This document shows positions 53,573-63,801 of a stretch of DNA of 64,000 nucleotides, in pieces. Source of the DNA: CATOSP01 sp965197545. Its GTDB lineage: Bacteria > Chloroflexota > Dehalococcoidia > Lucifugimonadales > UBA3495. The DNA is taken from positions 992,001 through 1,056,000 of the forward strand of contig CBDANJ010000008.1 in the NCBI GenBank assembly GCA_965197545.1, written 5' to 3'. The notes below the pieces were generated by a model. It had not been told where the DNA came from. It was given only the letters and a program-made list of their open reading frames with translations, and searched no databases. Position numbers and translations under genes: made by a program. Position 1 is the first letter of the stretch; the number at the start of each line of letters is the position of its first letter.

Positions 53573-54754
53573 ATGACTGAGCCGCAAATCAAACCAAAGG
53601 ACAAAGTAGATGTTTTCTGGTTCTCGGAGCAGCCCTACGGCCACGTCACCGACCAGGACATAGAGAAGTACGATTCTGGCCGTCTCGGCTTCCCCAACAC
53701 CCATTTTGATCCCGAGAAGGCCCATGTGCTCTACAACGAGTACCACGATCAGTATGCCCTCGCTGATGAAGTGGGCTTCGACGGCATCATGTCCAACGAG
53801 CACCACGCCTCTTACTGGTGCATGAAACCTGCGGTGAACCTGGACGCTGCTGTCATCGCCAAAGTCACCAAGAATGTCAAGATTGCCATCCTGGGGAACG
53901 TCATCTCTATCAATGACCCCATAAGAATGGCCGAAGAGGTCGCCATGCTGGATTGCTATTCCGGCGGCAGGATAATCTCCGGGTTTGTCCGTGGAACAGC
54001 CGTGGAGAGCCTTCAGAGTGGCATTGACCCCACAGAAAACCGGGAGCGGTTCGAGGAGGCCCACGATCTCATCATCAAGTGCTGGACCGAGCCGGGGCCC
54101 TTCCGCTATGAGGGGAAGCATTACCACTACAGGGTTGTTAACCCCTGGGTGTTGCCCATGCAAAAGCCACACCCAGAGGTCTGGTTTCCTGGTCTAGGCA
54201 GTCCTGAGAGCGTGGTGTGGGCGGCCAAACACCAGCATCCTTACATGAATCAGGGGGCTGACCTAGACACCACTGCCTGGTTGAAGCAGGTTTATTTAGA
54301 CACGGCCGCTGAGGTCGGCTTTAAGGCCGGGCCGGAGTACTTCGGCTACACCATCAAGGCATTTGTGGCGGATACCGATGAGAAGGCTCAGGAGATTGGA
54401 CGTACCTATTTGTGGACTCAAGACCACCGGGCCAGGGGACCCTCGGAGCATAACGACCCACCGGGATACCAGTCCCGCGAGGCGGTGCGAGTACAGCGCA
54501 GCCGGCCGCAGGGGTTTTTCGGGCAGAGGATGAGCTATGAGCAGCTCCAGGATATCAGTAGCATTGTCGTAGGGAGCCCGGAGACGGTTACCAGGAAGCT
54601 GACGGCAGTAATAGAGCGTTTGAACCCGGGTTATCTACACATCTATGGCAATGAGGGGCATATGGCCCATGAGGACGTCATGCGCTCCATAGAGCTGCTG
54701 GGCAAAGAGGTCATACCGGCCTTGCACGAGACCAAGCTGCGATCCGACGTTTAG
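53573..54754 (+). CDS. LLM-class flavin-dependent oxidoreductase
   Basis: The 393-residue protein starts at 53573 after GGAAGGAGG. Luciferase-like monooxygenase features are VDVFWFSEQPYG, GFDGIMSNEHHASYWCMKP, AILGNVISINDPIRMAEEVA, LDCYSGGRIISGFVRGTAVE and PMQKPHPEVWFPGLGSPESV. The family uses FMNH2 or F420 to oxidise small organics, and such genes are greatly expanded in SAR202. It follows the amidohydrolase by 140 bp on the same strand, and the two may act on related substrates. It is intact. Confidence 0.93.
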   Translation: MTEPQIKPKDKVDVFWFSEQPYGHVTDQDIEKYDSGRLGFPNTHFDPEKAHVLYNEYHDQYALADEVGFDGIMSNEHHASYWCMKPAVNLDAAVIAKVTKNVKIAILGNVISINDPIRMAEEVAMLDCYSGGRIISGFVRGTAVESLQSGIDPTENRERFEEAHDLIIKCWTEPGPFRYEGKHYHYRVVNPWVLPMQKPHPEVWFPGLGSPESVVWAAKHQHPYMNQGADLDTTAWLKQVYLDTAAEVGFKAGPEYFGYTIKAFVADTDEKAQEIGRTYLWTQDHRARGPSEHNDPPGYQSREAVRVQRSRPQGFFGQRMSYEQLQDISSIVVGSPETVTRKLTAVIERLNPGYLHIYGNEGHMAHEDVMRSIELLGKEVIPALHETKLRSDV

Positions 54755-55096
54755 GTGATGGCTTCTTCAAGCAGACGGGCCTGGCAACATACCGACGACA
54801 AAAAACGAGGAGGACTCGGTCTTCTGGCATAAAGGTGGCTATAGTTGTGCACCGGCTTGGTCACTCTGCGACTACGCCGACGCTCCGCTCGAGCGGCACG
54901 GCAAAGGTGACCGAGCCCGGCAATGTCTCTGCTGGACGAGTCTCTGGTTGTCTCCAGCGAGTTGGGCATAAGACAATTGATAGAGCGTGTAATCGGCGGA
55001 GTTAAAGTGAACCGCGTGGGCGGAAGATCGCTGACAAACGGCGATTGAATCCTGTACCGCCTGCCGCCATCCATAGGGTTGTACCCGACCCTACGG
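54755..55096. other. Gap: IS21 upstream region, no gene seen
   Basis: No supported open frame. The left end of the IS21 element must lie here, but I could not identify its terminal repeat. Confidence 0.45.
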
Positions 55097-56489
55097 ATGG
55101 TGCGATGGATGTACAAAGTGGACGTGTATCTTCGGGTTCGCCCGGCGGTGATGGTGGAGGGGATGAGCACCCGGGAAGCGGCCCGGGTGTTTGGGCTGCA
55201 CCGGGACACCGTGCGCAGGATGCTGGCATTCTCCGTCCCGCCGGGCTACCGGCGGCAGACTCCGCCCCAGAGGCCGAAGCTGGAGCCCTTCACCGGCGTC
55301 ATCGACCAGATCCTGGAAAAGGATCACAGCGTCCACAAGAAGCAGCGCCACACCGCCACCCGCATCTTCGAGCGGCTCAGGGACGAGTACGGGTTTCGCG
55401 GTGGATACACCACGGTCAAGGACTACGTGAGGGAGCATCGCCGCGGGTCGCGGGAGATGTTCCTGCCGCTCTAAGGCTTATCCGGCGGAGACCACCGAGG
55501 CCTTCCTGGACGGGCACGTATCAGCGTTCGCCTTCCTGGGCGGGGTGCCCCAGAGCATCCTCTACGACAATACCAAGCTGGCCGTGGCCAGGATCCTGGG
55601 AGACGGTCGGTGTCAACGCACCCGCGGCTTCACCGAGCTGCAGTCTCACCACCTGTTCGAGGACCGGTTCAGACGCCCCGGCAAGGGCAACTACAAAGGC
55701 AAGGTGGAGGGCCTGGTGGGATACATGCGCCGAAACTTCCTGGTGCCGGTGCCGTCCTTCGAGAGCTTCGATGCGCTCAATACCTACCTGGAGCGACGTC
55801 GCCTGGAACGAATGGACGCCAAGCTCAGGGGACATACGGAGACCATCGGCCATCGGATGGAGCGGGACCTGGACGCCCTGTTGCCGCTGCCGCCAGTAGC
55901 CTACGACGCCTGCGAGAGGCAGTCGGGCCGGGTGATTTCCCTGTCGCTGGTAAGGTACAGGACCAACGACTACTCGGTGCCGGCGGCCTACGGACACCGG
56001 GACGTCCTGGTTCGGGGCTACGTTGATGAGGTGGTCATCAGCTGCGGGTCCGAGGTCATCGCCAGACACCCCCGATCATACGATCGGGACGACTTCGTCT
56101 ACGACCCCGTCCACTACCTGCCGCTCCTGGAGCGCAAGCCGGGAGCTCTGGACCAGGCCGCGCCGTTGCAGGGCTGGGCTCTGCCCGATGAGTTCGGCAC
56201 GCTGCGGCTGCTGCTGGAATCCAGGATGGGACGACGGGGCAAGCGGAAATTCGTCCAGGTGCTGAGGCTCTTGGAGGCCTTCTCTCAGCAGGAGGTGGCT
56301 GCAGCGGTAAAGGATGCCCCCCGGCCGGGAGCCATCAGCTTCGACGCCGTGAAACACCTGGTGCTGTGTCGGCTGGAGGGGCGGCCGCCCAGGGTGGACC
56401 TGGAGCTCTATCCCTACATGCCCCGGGTCCGGGTGAGCACCGCGTCCGCCGGGGACTACATGACCTTGCTGTCGGGGAGAGCGGCATGA
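55097..56489 (+). pseudogene. istA: IS21 transposase IstA with internal deletion
   Basis: The N-terminal helix-turn-helix is present (MSTREAARVFGLHRDTVRRM), up to GSREMFLPL at 55474. The frame then changes to AYPAETTEAFLDGHVSAFAF, GGVPQSILYDNTKLAVARIL and the long C-terminal part ending at 56489. About 40 residues that normally carry SHAPG-x-x-QADFGEA (the first catalytic Asp) are missing at the junction. So a deletion of roughly 120 bp, not a point frameshift, inactivated it. Its stop overlaps the istB start (ATGA). Confidence 0.87.
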
Positions 56490-57541
56490 ACGACCGGTCG
56501 ACGCTGCTGCTGGAACACCACCTGAAGGAGCTGAAGCTGCCGAGTTTTCTCAGGGAATACGGGAAGATGGCAGCGCAGTGCGCCGTCGAGGGTGTGGACC
56601 GCCCGGAGTACCTGCTGCGCCTCGCCGAACTGGAGCTCATCGACCGCCACCAGCGCATGGTGGAACGGCGGATCCGGGCCGCCCGCTTTCCCGCAGTCAA
56701 GAGCCCGGACACTTTCGACTTTCCAGCCTTCCCATCGCTGAACAAGGCCCTGGTGATGGAACTGGCCCGGTGTGAATACATCCAGCGCCGTGAAAACGTC
56801 ATCGCCGTCGGCAACAGCGGCACCGGCAAGACCCATGTGGCCCTGGGACTGGCCGCCTGCCAGCGGGGCTTGTCGGTGGGGTTCACCGCCGCCGCGGGGG
56901 TCCACGAGTTGATGGAGGCCAGAGACGAAAGGCGGCGGCTCAACCTGCAGCGGCAACTGTCACGGGTGAATCTGCTGATCATCGACGAACTGGGCTTCGT
57001 CCCACTTTCCAGGACCGGCGCGGAACTGCTCTTCGAGGTCTTCAGCCAGCGCTACGAGCGGGGCTCCATCATGGTAACCAATAATCTCCCTTTCGACGAG
57101 TGGACCGAGGTCTTCGGCTCGGAACGGCTCACCGGAGCGCTGCTGGACCGGCTCACCCACCACGTCCACATCCTGGAGATGAACGGCGAGAGCTACAGGC
57201 TCAAGCGCAGTAGGGAGACCGCCCACTCTCATCTGTCAGACGAACCGGACGACGCAAAACGCACCGTCAACGCTCCCTCTTCCTACTCCTGTAACGTCCC
57301 CACTCCGACCAATTTACTGCTGACAGTCATCAGGCCAGTGGTACACGATTCCACCGCCCCAGTGGCCCAACTTCTCAGCGCCATTGGGACCTTTAATGCC
57401 ATCGGACCAACGGCCCACTTCCGCCACTTCATCCCTGAGTCCTGCCACCGCCACACCTCATCACCGGATAGTGGCTTATTCTATATCGTTAATCCGAGGC
57501 CGCAGTATTGGAAACGGACCGCCCGACTTTCCCCACTTTAG
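56486..57541 (+). CDS. istB: IS21 helper ATPase IstB, with extended C-terminus
   Basis: The start MNDRSTLLLEHHLKELKLPS overlaps istA. The AAA+ core has GNSGTGKTHVALGLAACQRG (Walker A), LLIIDELGFVPLSRTGAELL (Walker B), MVTNNLPFDEWTEVFGSERL and LTHHVHILEMNGESYRLKRS. IstB normally ends soon after this point, near 57250. Here the usual stop is absent and the frame runs on for about 100 residues of unrelated sequence to 57541. With istA deleted, the ATPase has no partner. A fragment of a second istB lies at 49404. Confidence 0.9.
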   Translation: MNDRSTLLLEHHLKELKLPSFLREYGKMAAQCAVEGVDRPEYLLRLAELELIDRHQRMVERRIRAARFPAVKSPDTFDFPAFPSLNKALVMELARCEYIQRRENVIAVGNSGTGKTHVALGLAACQRGLSVGFTAAAGVHELMEARDERRRLNLQRQLSRVNLLIIDELGFVPLSRTGAELLFEVFSQRYERGSIMVTNNLPFDEWTEVFGSERLTGALLDRLTHHVHILEMNGESYRLKRSRETAHSHLSDEPDDAKRTVNAPSSYSCNVPTPTNLLLTVIRPVVHDSTAPVAQLLSAIGTFNAIGPTAHFRHFIPESCHRHTSSPDSGLFYIVNPRPQYWKRTARLSPL

Positions 57542-58122
57542 TAGGGCAGCATCCACGACTCGGAGAAGGCCAACGCGCAGGTGCTGTGCGTCCGGGCGTC
57601 CCGTTGCCGGGGGAAGGGCCGCCCCTTGGCGAAATTCCCGTTGATGGTAAGACGAGCGCCGTTGGCCGGTATCAGCACCGTTGCCACTCCGTGAGGCCGT
57701 TCCGGGTTGCCGCTGGGAAAACTGTGGCTCAGGAACGGCTCCCCAAGGTCGTACCACGTCAGGGCGATTTCTTCACCGCTGGCATTCACTGACTCTGTCC
57801 AATAGGACCTCAGGTCGCCGGAGCTTCGGAAGGACGCGTCTCGGGCCCATATTTCCAGATTCCCAAACGTGGCGTTGATTCTGCCCTGTATTTCGCCCTG
57901 CAGCCAGCGCGTCATCTGGATGTTGTCGGTGTAAATCCTCGGCTCGTTACCGGTCAGCTCGCTCTGAAGGAACAGCACGTGGCCTGGGCCGCCGGGAGAA
58001 AACAGTATTCGCCAGAAGCTGGCGTCGGTGGTGACCGGCCCGTCGTCGGTCTCGCTGAGCCTGATGTACGGGTTTTCCCCGGTGAGCAATACCCGGTTGG
58101 GGTCGATGGGGCTGGTGGTCAA
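57538..58122 (-). CDS. Conserved-looking hypothetical protein, 194 residues
   Basis: The frame starts MTTSPIDPNRVLLTGENPYI at 58122. It is rich in beta-strand patterns (GHVLFLQSELTGNEPRIYTD, INATFGNLEIWARDASF, ALTWYDLGEPFLSHSFPSGN) and has no signal peptide. It could be a small beta-barrel such as a lipocalin-like fold. I do not recognise the family. An AGGAG site precedes the start (AAAGGAGTCGAGA). Confidence 0.65.
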   Translation of the reverse strand: MTTSPIDPNRVLLTGENPYIRLSETDDGPVTTDASFWRILFSPGGPGHVLFLQSELTGNEPRIYTDNIQMTRWLQGEIQGRINATFGNLEIWARDASFRSSGDLRSYWTESVNASGEEIALTWYDLGEPFLSHSFPSGNPERPHGVATVLIPANGARLTINGNFAKGRPFPRQRDARTHSTCALAFSESWMLPY

Positions 58123-58254
58123 TTCTCGACTCCTTTGGACTGTTTTGCCGGAAGCGACGGTTACCTAATGTAAATCAGGAGGGACGGACTGACGATCCGA
58201 TGATAAACTCCTCACCCCTCAATCGCTAGATCCTTCAGGGTCTGTGCAATGACT

Positions 58255-58282
58255 CTGGATTCCCGCCTGCGCCGGAATGACT
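58255..58282. repeat. Dispersed GGATTCCCGCCTGCG-type repeat
   Basis: GGATTCCCGCCTGCGCCGG, followed by AATGAC, matches the widespread short palindromic repeat that encodes IPAQAGIQ when translated. Only one copy was seen here. Confidence 0.55.
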
Positions 58283-58295
58283 GTGAACTGTTGGA

Positions 58296-59150
58296 TTAGC
58301 TCCCGCGACGTTGCACATGGCCTGCCCGTTGTCTCCTGTGGGCTTGCGCTACCTCCTGAAAGTCTTCCAGCCTGGGCAGCAGCAACGGCTTGAGGATTGA
58401 CGGACCGAACCCGCCCTTCTTCCAGCAATATCCCGCAATATCCCGCAATATCCCGCCCACGCGGGGTTCTTCCAGCAGGCTCCCGATCCGACTTTCCAAG
58501 TCAGGGCGGAACCGCTCCGGTTCGTCGGTCTGCCGCATCACCAACATGCAGGCTATGTCCACCGAAACAGGGGCGCGCCCGGTCTCCCGTGCCGCCTTCC
58601 GCACCCCGTCCGCCGCGTATTTCACATGGGCAACCGGCGTGCAGGCGTTCAACAGCACCCCGTCGGCTATCGCGGCAGCCAGAGGCAGCGCTTTGGGGCT
58701 GATGGCCGCCAGGCAATGGGTGGCATCAGCATGCTCGGCATAATGGCCAGCCGGACGTTGGTCAACCGGGACGATCCATCGGTAGTCGTTGCCGCTTCTC
58801 CCGTCAGCAAATCCCGGAGGGTGGCGACCACAGTCTCCATGACCTTCAAGGGGTCGCCGTAGGGCATCCCCATCCTGCCTTGGATGATCCCACTTTCGCT
58901 CCGGCCCCAACCCCGAGCACGGCCTCCCGCCGGACATCCGCCCGAGGGTGGCGGTGGACATGGCCAGCAGTACCGCGTTGCGAGTGTAAGGGAAATGGTC
59001 TCCTCGTAACAATACCGCTTCGTTACCCACAGCGGTCCGAACCCGGCGCTCCCGGCCCGCCGCGGTTCCTCGCTGCCGTCTATGCCATGGTAAACGACTA
59101 TTCCAAGCCGGCCCACTGGCCAATGCCTTTCATCATGGCAACAGGCGCTC
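58296..59150 (-). pseudogene. LLM-family oxidoreductase relic with several frameshifts
   Basis: Pieces of a luciferase-like monooxygenase occur in alternating frames: GFGPLWVTKRYCYEETISLT, LAMSTATLGRMSGGR, GMPYGDPLKVMETVVATLRD, LAAAIADGVLLNACTP and VDIACMLVMRQTDEPERFRP. At least three frame changes are needed. Near the end, CAATATCCCG is present three times (58426-58455), adding 20 bp. The gene is dead. Confidence 0.8.
58426..58455. repeat. 10-bp triplication in LLM relic
   Basis: CAATATCCCG three times in a row, inside the C-terminal part of the oxidoreductase relic (LEEPRVGGIL region). Confidence 0.9.
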
Positions 59151-59837
59151 GGCCAACGCGACAAAGTCGTCTACGATAATGTCGGGCTGGTACTCCGAGT
59201 CCTCGGTGGGCAGTTTGTAGCGGTTGACATAGGCCGCCCTGAAGCCACAGGCTTGGGCGCCCAGTATGTCGAAGGCGTGTGCCGCGACCATCATTATCTC
59301 CCCGGGCTCGCACCCCAGCCGCTGCACCGCTTTACGGTAAATTCCCGGGGCGGGCTTGAACGCCCCCACCTGGTCCACGGATATAATCGCGTCGAACTCC
59401 ACCGGCACGTTGCTGACCAGCAGCTTCTCCAAGTACCACTGCTCCCCGTTGGACAGAGCCACCAGCTTGTATCGGCTGCCCAGTGACTTCAGGCCTTCGA
59501 TGGCGTCGGCATAGGGTCGCAGGTCCATGTAGACCTGCATAAACTCCCGCACACCGTCGGCCGTATAGTTCACGTTGTGTTTCTTCAAGCAGTAGACAAA
59601 GGCGCGGCGGCAGGTCTCCAGGTAGCCGCTGTGACCCAGCATCAGCAGGCTGTCCTGGTACTGCTCGATGCGCTGGCGTTCCCTCCAGTCCGCATAGAAG
59701 GCTTGCCCAGTCATGTCCGACCCGTTGGCCGCCAGGAAGTCCCCGGCCGGGCCGGCCAAGCTTCCCGTCAGGTCCATGACGGTGCCGAATATGTCGAAAG
59801 TAAGGAACTTGACCCTTTCCAGGGAATGGTCGGCCAT
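59133..59837 (-). CDS. HAD-superfamily haloacid dehalogenase, type II-like
   Basis: The 234-residue protein starts MADHSLERVKFLTFDIFGTV; the Asp in FDIFGTV is the nucleophile. It also has VALSNGEQWYLEKLL (motif II Ser-Asn), FKPAPGIYRKAVQRLG (motif III Lys) and IMMVAAHAFDILGAQACGFR (motif IV). This is the L-2-haloacid dehalogenase-like group, which hydrolyses 2-haloacids or related phosphate esters. It is intact and lies between two relics on the same strand. Confidence 0.92.
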   Translation of the reverse strand: MADHSLERVKFLTFDIFGTVMDLTGSLAGPAGDFLAANGSDMTGQAFYADWRERQRIEQYQDSLLMLGHSGYLETCRRAFVYCLKKHNVNYTADGVREFMQVYMDLRPYADAIEGLKSLGSRYKLVALSNGEQWYLEKLLVSNVPVEFDAIISVDQVGAFKPAPGIYRKAVQRLGCEPGEIMMVAAHAFDILGAQACGFRAAYVNRYKLPTEDSEYQPDIIVDDFVALAERLLP

Positions 59838-59849
59838 ATAATAACCCTC

Positions 59850-60550
59850 TTACTTGGACCGGTCGGCGACCCGTTCGCCGATCATTATCGCCGTGGCGTT
59901 GGCCCTCACCACTTCGGGCATGACGGAAGTTTCTACCACCCGCAGCCCTGCCAGCCCGTGCACCCGGCAGTATCGGTCTACCACCGCCATCGGGTCAGAC
60001 GCCGGGCCCATCTTGCAGGCGCCCGACATGTGGGTCGCCGGGGTCAGGTTCCCCAATATCCAGGCGTCTAGCGATTCGCAGCTGCTCAGGTCCGCGTCCA
60101 ACAGGTTGATGCGCCGTTCGATGTACGTCTGGTGCTCCAGTTGCTTCAGGCACAAACGTACTCCCTCTCTCACTCATCCTCTGCCGGTCCCAGGGGTCTT
60201 CCATGTACCGGTAGTCGAGCAGGGAATATACGCGGGGGTCATCCAACTCCAGCCGCACTCCCCAGACCCTTTGGGAAGCTCCAGGAAGCAGACGATCCGA
60301 AGGTCGTCATCTGCCGAAACGACTCCGCGGGGCGGGGCGGAAGGATAGGCTTGGCTGGTCTTGATGTCATTCCGCTCTGGGACGCGGAAGCCGTGTAACG
60401 AAGAGTGAGGTCGGTCCAGGGGCCATTGGGGTCCGGGACAACGCCGTCTTTCACTCGCAGAGACACCCTTACTCCCGGATGGTACCGCAGGTTCTGGCCT
60501 ACGCTCGGCAGGTCGTGCACCAGCGGCATGCCCAGTTCCCTTAGTACCAC
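59850..60550 (-). pseudogene. GMC oxidoreductase relic, N-terminus lost
   Basis: Fragments in several frames: MVLRELGMPLVHDLPSVGQN, LRYHPGVRVSLRVKDGVV, DPRVYSLLDYRYMEDPWDRQ, REGVRLCLKQLEHQTYIERR and the C-terminal HMSGACKMGPASDPMAVVD with VVETSVMPEVVRANATAIMI. These are the GMC (glucose-methanol-choline) middle and C-terminal signatures. The FAD-binding GxGxxG N-terminus is absent. At least two frame changes are needed. Confidence 0.82.
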
Positions 60551-61278
60551 AGCCGCACATGACAGCCAGAACGGTCAACTGGCGTTCATCGTTGCAGGAC
60601 CGGCTATGGCCCGATGCCGCCGTCCCTTTCTTGATCGGGTTCGAGTCGTCTCTGGCGCACGGATGGAACCTCCTTACCGGTGGATCTGCGGCTGTGGTAC
60701 TGGGACGTGTTTGCAAACTAAACCCAGGCAAAGGCGAATCAACAGTCAAGCCAATCTTTGCCCAGCGGGCGAAGTGGTTGTGGGCGCTTTTCCATCTGCC
60801 TGACCCGGCGTGCATGTCTTTCCATTGTGCCCTGCTCCGCAGCACCCACGGACAACTTCACGAACTGCCGGTTGTCCTTTGCCGTAACGTTCACACACCG
60901 AGGACACCCCGGCAAAAACCTCTCATGCGCACCCAATAGTATGCGCCGAACTCGTACTGTATCATCCTCGTCCCGTCACCCACACTACCGACCCAGACTT
61001 ACGCTGCACCCCACTGTTCCAAGCTGCTGCCCTGCTTCCGCATCCAGTTTTCCTCCAATCGCCAATTCGCCCTCGACGCCAACAACTTCACGGACGTCTG
61101 ATTGGTTCGCTGGCAGGGATCTTCTGTTGACGCCTCTCCCCGTGCCCAGGGTCCAAAATCCACCCCAAGACCCTCAGCCAATCACCGAGGACGTGGTCAC
61201 TCCCCCCATCGGTGAAAAGCTGTAAGTGTACCTGCCTCCCTTCCTCACTCGCCTCGAACTCGTTGATATAATGTATTC
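60551..61278. other. Gap: no gene seen
   Basis: About 730 bp between the GMC relic and the ABC exporter. No supported frame. The exporter promoter should lie at the right end, where TATAATG precedes the start by about 10 bases (61267). Confidence 0.5.
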
Positions 61279-63207
61279 ATGGCCTTGAATGCAACCGGAA
61301 CTCCCCTCCCGGTCCGGTCCACCCACCGGCTCTTCGCACGCATCGCCGCATCCTTCCGGCCCTACCTGCCCCAGGTCCTTCTGGTCGGTCTGCTGATCCT
61401 CTTCTCCGCGGGGTTGGGAGTAATCAACCCCCTGTTGGTCCAGGTGGTTTTCGACCGGGCCCTGTTCCCCGCCTCCGGAGGCCCCGACCTCGACCTGCTG
61501 CGGAAGCTTGCCGCCCTCATGGCGGGCGTCATCGCCGTCACCAGCGGCACCGGCATCCTCCAGACCTACCTCACCAACAGCGTCGGCCAGCGGGTCATGA
61601 GAGACCTGCGGGACCGGCTGTTCCGCCATCTCCAGAGCCTGTCCCTCAACTTCTTCACCGGCACCCGCACCGGGGAGGTCCAATCCCGGGTGGCCAACGA
61701 CGTGGGAGGGGTGCGCAACGTGGTCACCACCACCGTCACCGACGTGGTCTCCAACGTGGTGATTTTGGTCAGCACCGTGGTGGCCATGGCCGTCCTGTCC
61801 TGGGAATTGACCCTGGTGGCCGTGGGGGTGGTGCCCCTTTTCGCCTTTGTCAGCAAGAAGGTGGGGGAGAAACGACGGGCCGTTTCCCGCCTGGTGCAGG
61901 AGTCCAATGCCGAGATGACTGCCATTACCCAGGAGACCCTGTCCGTCTCCGGCATAATGCTGACCAAGCTCTTCGGGCGGCAGGACCAGGAGGCTGAGCG
62001 TTTTCACCAGGAAAACCAGCGGCTTTCCGACCTGGAAATCCGGCGTCAGATGACCGGTCAGACCGTCTGGTCCATCATGCAGGCCTTCTTCTCCCTGTCC
62101 CCGGTGATGGTGTACGTCATCGCCGGTTACCTGCTCCTCGGCCTGGGGGAAGGAGGAATTTCCCCCGGCACTATCGTGGCCTTCACCACCCTCCAGGCCC
62201 GTCTATACTTCCCCATCGGAACCCTGCTGAGGGTGTCCGTGGAACTCCAGGCATCGCTGGCCCTCTTCGAGCGCATTTTCGGTTACCTGGACACCCGGCC
62301 CGACATCGTGGACGCCCCCGACGCGGTGGACGTCAACCCCCGGACCATCGCTGGCTCCATCAAGTTCGACGGCGTGCGGGTGAACTACGGTACGGCGCGG
62401 CCCCGGGAGGAAGCCGGCCGGGTTCCCGGCTCCCCACGCTACGCTCTGGACGGGGTCAGCTTCCAGGTGCAGCCCGGCCAGTTGGCGGCCTTCGTGGGTC
62501 CCAGCGGCGCCGGCAAGACCACCATCTCGTACCTCATCCCCCGCCTGTACGATGCCAGCGAGGGTTCCGTGAAGATTGACGGTCGGGACGTCCGCCGGTT
62601 GAAGCAGCGGGCGCTGGCAAGCATCATCGGCTACGTTTCCCAGGAAAGCTACCTGTTCCACGCCAGCGTCAGGGACAACCTGCTCTACGGCAGGCCCGAC
62701 GCCACCGACGATGAGGTCTACGAGGCCGCCCGGGCCGCCAACATCCACGACAGGATCATGGACTTCACCGACGGTTACGATACCGTGGTGGGGGAACGGG
62801 GTTACCGGCTATCGGGAGGGGAACGCCAACGGCTGTCCATTGCCCGGGTGATTCTCCACCAGCCCCGGATCCTGGTCCTGGACGAGGCCACGTCGGCCCT
62901 GGACACCGCCAGTGAACGGCTGGTCCAGGCCGCCCTGCGCCCCCTGATGGAGGGGCGGACCACCATCGCCATCGCACACCGCTTGTCCACCATCATGGCC
63001 GCCGACGTCATCTTCGCCGTTGACCGGGGGCGAATCGTCGAGCAGGGGACACACGGGGAACTGGTGGCCCGGGGCGGCCTGTACCATGACCTGTACCACC
63101 AGCAGTTCCAGGGCGGGCTGCTGGAGTGCGAATGCGAGGACGGGGTGGTCATGGCCGACGGGCAGATTGTTTACTCTGAGGATGCCAGCCTGGCCCGGTC
63201 AATCTAG
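61279..63207 (+). CDS. ABC exporter, fused membrane and ATPase domains
   Basis: The 642-residue protein has six transmembrane helices in its first 340 residues (VLLVGLLILFSAGLGVINPL, VVILVSTVVAMAVLSWELTL, SPVMVYVIAGYLLLGLG). An ATPase domain follows: FVGPSGAGKTTISYLIPRLY (Walker A), VSQESYLFHASVRDNLLYGR (Q loop), YRLSGGERQRLSIARVILHQ (signature), ILVLDEATSALDTASER (Walker B) and IAIAHRLSTI (H loop). It is a half-transporter that dimerises, of the MsbA/LmrA type, exporting lipids or drugs. A TATAATG box close to the ATG suggests a leaderless transcript. No lesion is visible. Confidence 0.95.
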   Translation: MALNATGTPLPVRSTHRLFARIAASFRPYLPQVLLVGLLILFSAGLGVINPLLVQVVFDRALFPASGGPDLDLLRKLAALMAGVIAVTSGTGILQTYLTNSVGQRVMRDLRDRLFRHLQSLSLNFFTGTRTGEVQSRVANDVGGVRNVVTTTVTDVVSNVVILVSTVVAMAVLSWELTLVAVGVVPLFAFVSKKVGEKRRAVSRLVQESNAEMTAITQETLSVSGIMLTKLFGRQDQEAERFHQENQRLSDLEIRRQMTGQTVWSIMQAFFSLSPVMVYVIAGYLLLGLGEGGISPGTIVAFTTLQARLYFPIGTLLRVSVELQASLALFERIFGYLDTRPDIVDAPDAVDVNPRTIAGSIKFDGVRVNYGTARPREEAGRVPGSPRYALDGVSFQVQPGQLAAFVGPSGAGKTTISYLIPRLYDASEGSVKIDGRDVRRLKQRALASIIGYVSQESYLFHASVRDNLLYGRPDATDDEVYEAARAANIHDRIMDFTDGYDTVVGERGYRLSGGERQRLSIARVILHQPRILVLDEATSALDTASERLVQAALRPLMEGRTTIAIAHRLSTIMAADVIFAVDRGRIVEQGTHGELVARGGLYHDLYHQQFQGGLLECECEDGVVMADGQIVYSEDASLARSI

Positions 63208-63473
63208 CGCGGCTTCACCCGGGTAACCACCCTGTCTCCCGCAAGCTCAATCTGCCGCAGAGGCGCCTGGGCCTGCTCCACTCCCGGCCATCGCATCCGG
63301 AGAATCAGATAGCAGGTATCCGGCTCCGTTTCGTACAGCCTGTCAAGGGCATCCTGGACATGGCCCCCTCCCTCAACGACGAGAGCATCGCCAATCTCGC
63401 CGGCAAGCCCCGGCCCTGATACTACAGCCGCACTGCTGATGTCAGCAGCGATTGCCGGCGTCTGTAGTGACAA
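63204..63473 (-). CDS. Small hypothetical protein, possibly a C-terminal fragment
   Basis: The frame ends GGGHVQDALDRLYETEPDTC, YLILRMRWPGVEQAQAPLRQ and IELAGDRVVTRVKPR, which looks like natural protein sequence. Its first 30 residues look less so. It converges on the ABC exporter with a 4-base overlap. No family is recognised, and the start is uncertain. Confidence 0.35.
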   Translation of the reverse strand: MSLQTPAIAADISSAAVVSGPGLAGEIGDALVVEGGGHVQDALDRLYETEPDTCYLILRMRWPGVEQAQAPLRQIELAGDRVVTRVKPR

Positions 63474-63801
63474 CTACGCGCTCAAGCCTGGTGCCGCCGT
63501 CTCTTCACGGGAGTCAACCGCCATCTGGAGTCACGCTCCAGGTGGCACGCCACTGGCCTGGGACGCGCCATCAGGCTTGATGCGCGTCCCCCCACCCATC
63601 GGGCACCACCGTTCCGGAGACCGGGGTCCAGCCCGTGAATTCATCCCCACAGGAGTGGGGAACAGACCGGGACAACGTTCGAGAATAAGCGTCATCTCCG
63701 ACTATCCGGCACTTTGCACCGAGCGAGAGCAGGTAGTCGGATATTAAGGCCCAGCACGATCATCCTGATTCGTTCCGAGCAGGGTCGAGCGTCTACGAGA
63801 A
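63474..63801. other. Gap: no gene seen
   Basis: A plus-strand open frame (63439-63747) overlaps this gap but lacks a ribosome site and recognisable motifs. Confidence 0.45.

Noticed and set aside
58452..58466. CCCGCCCACGCGGGG identical to the CRISPR repeat core
   Set aside because: It lies in the coding frame of an oxidoreductase relic (EEPRVGG), has no second repeat at 61-bp spacing, and a GC palindrome of this length can arise by chance in this composition.
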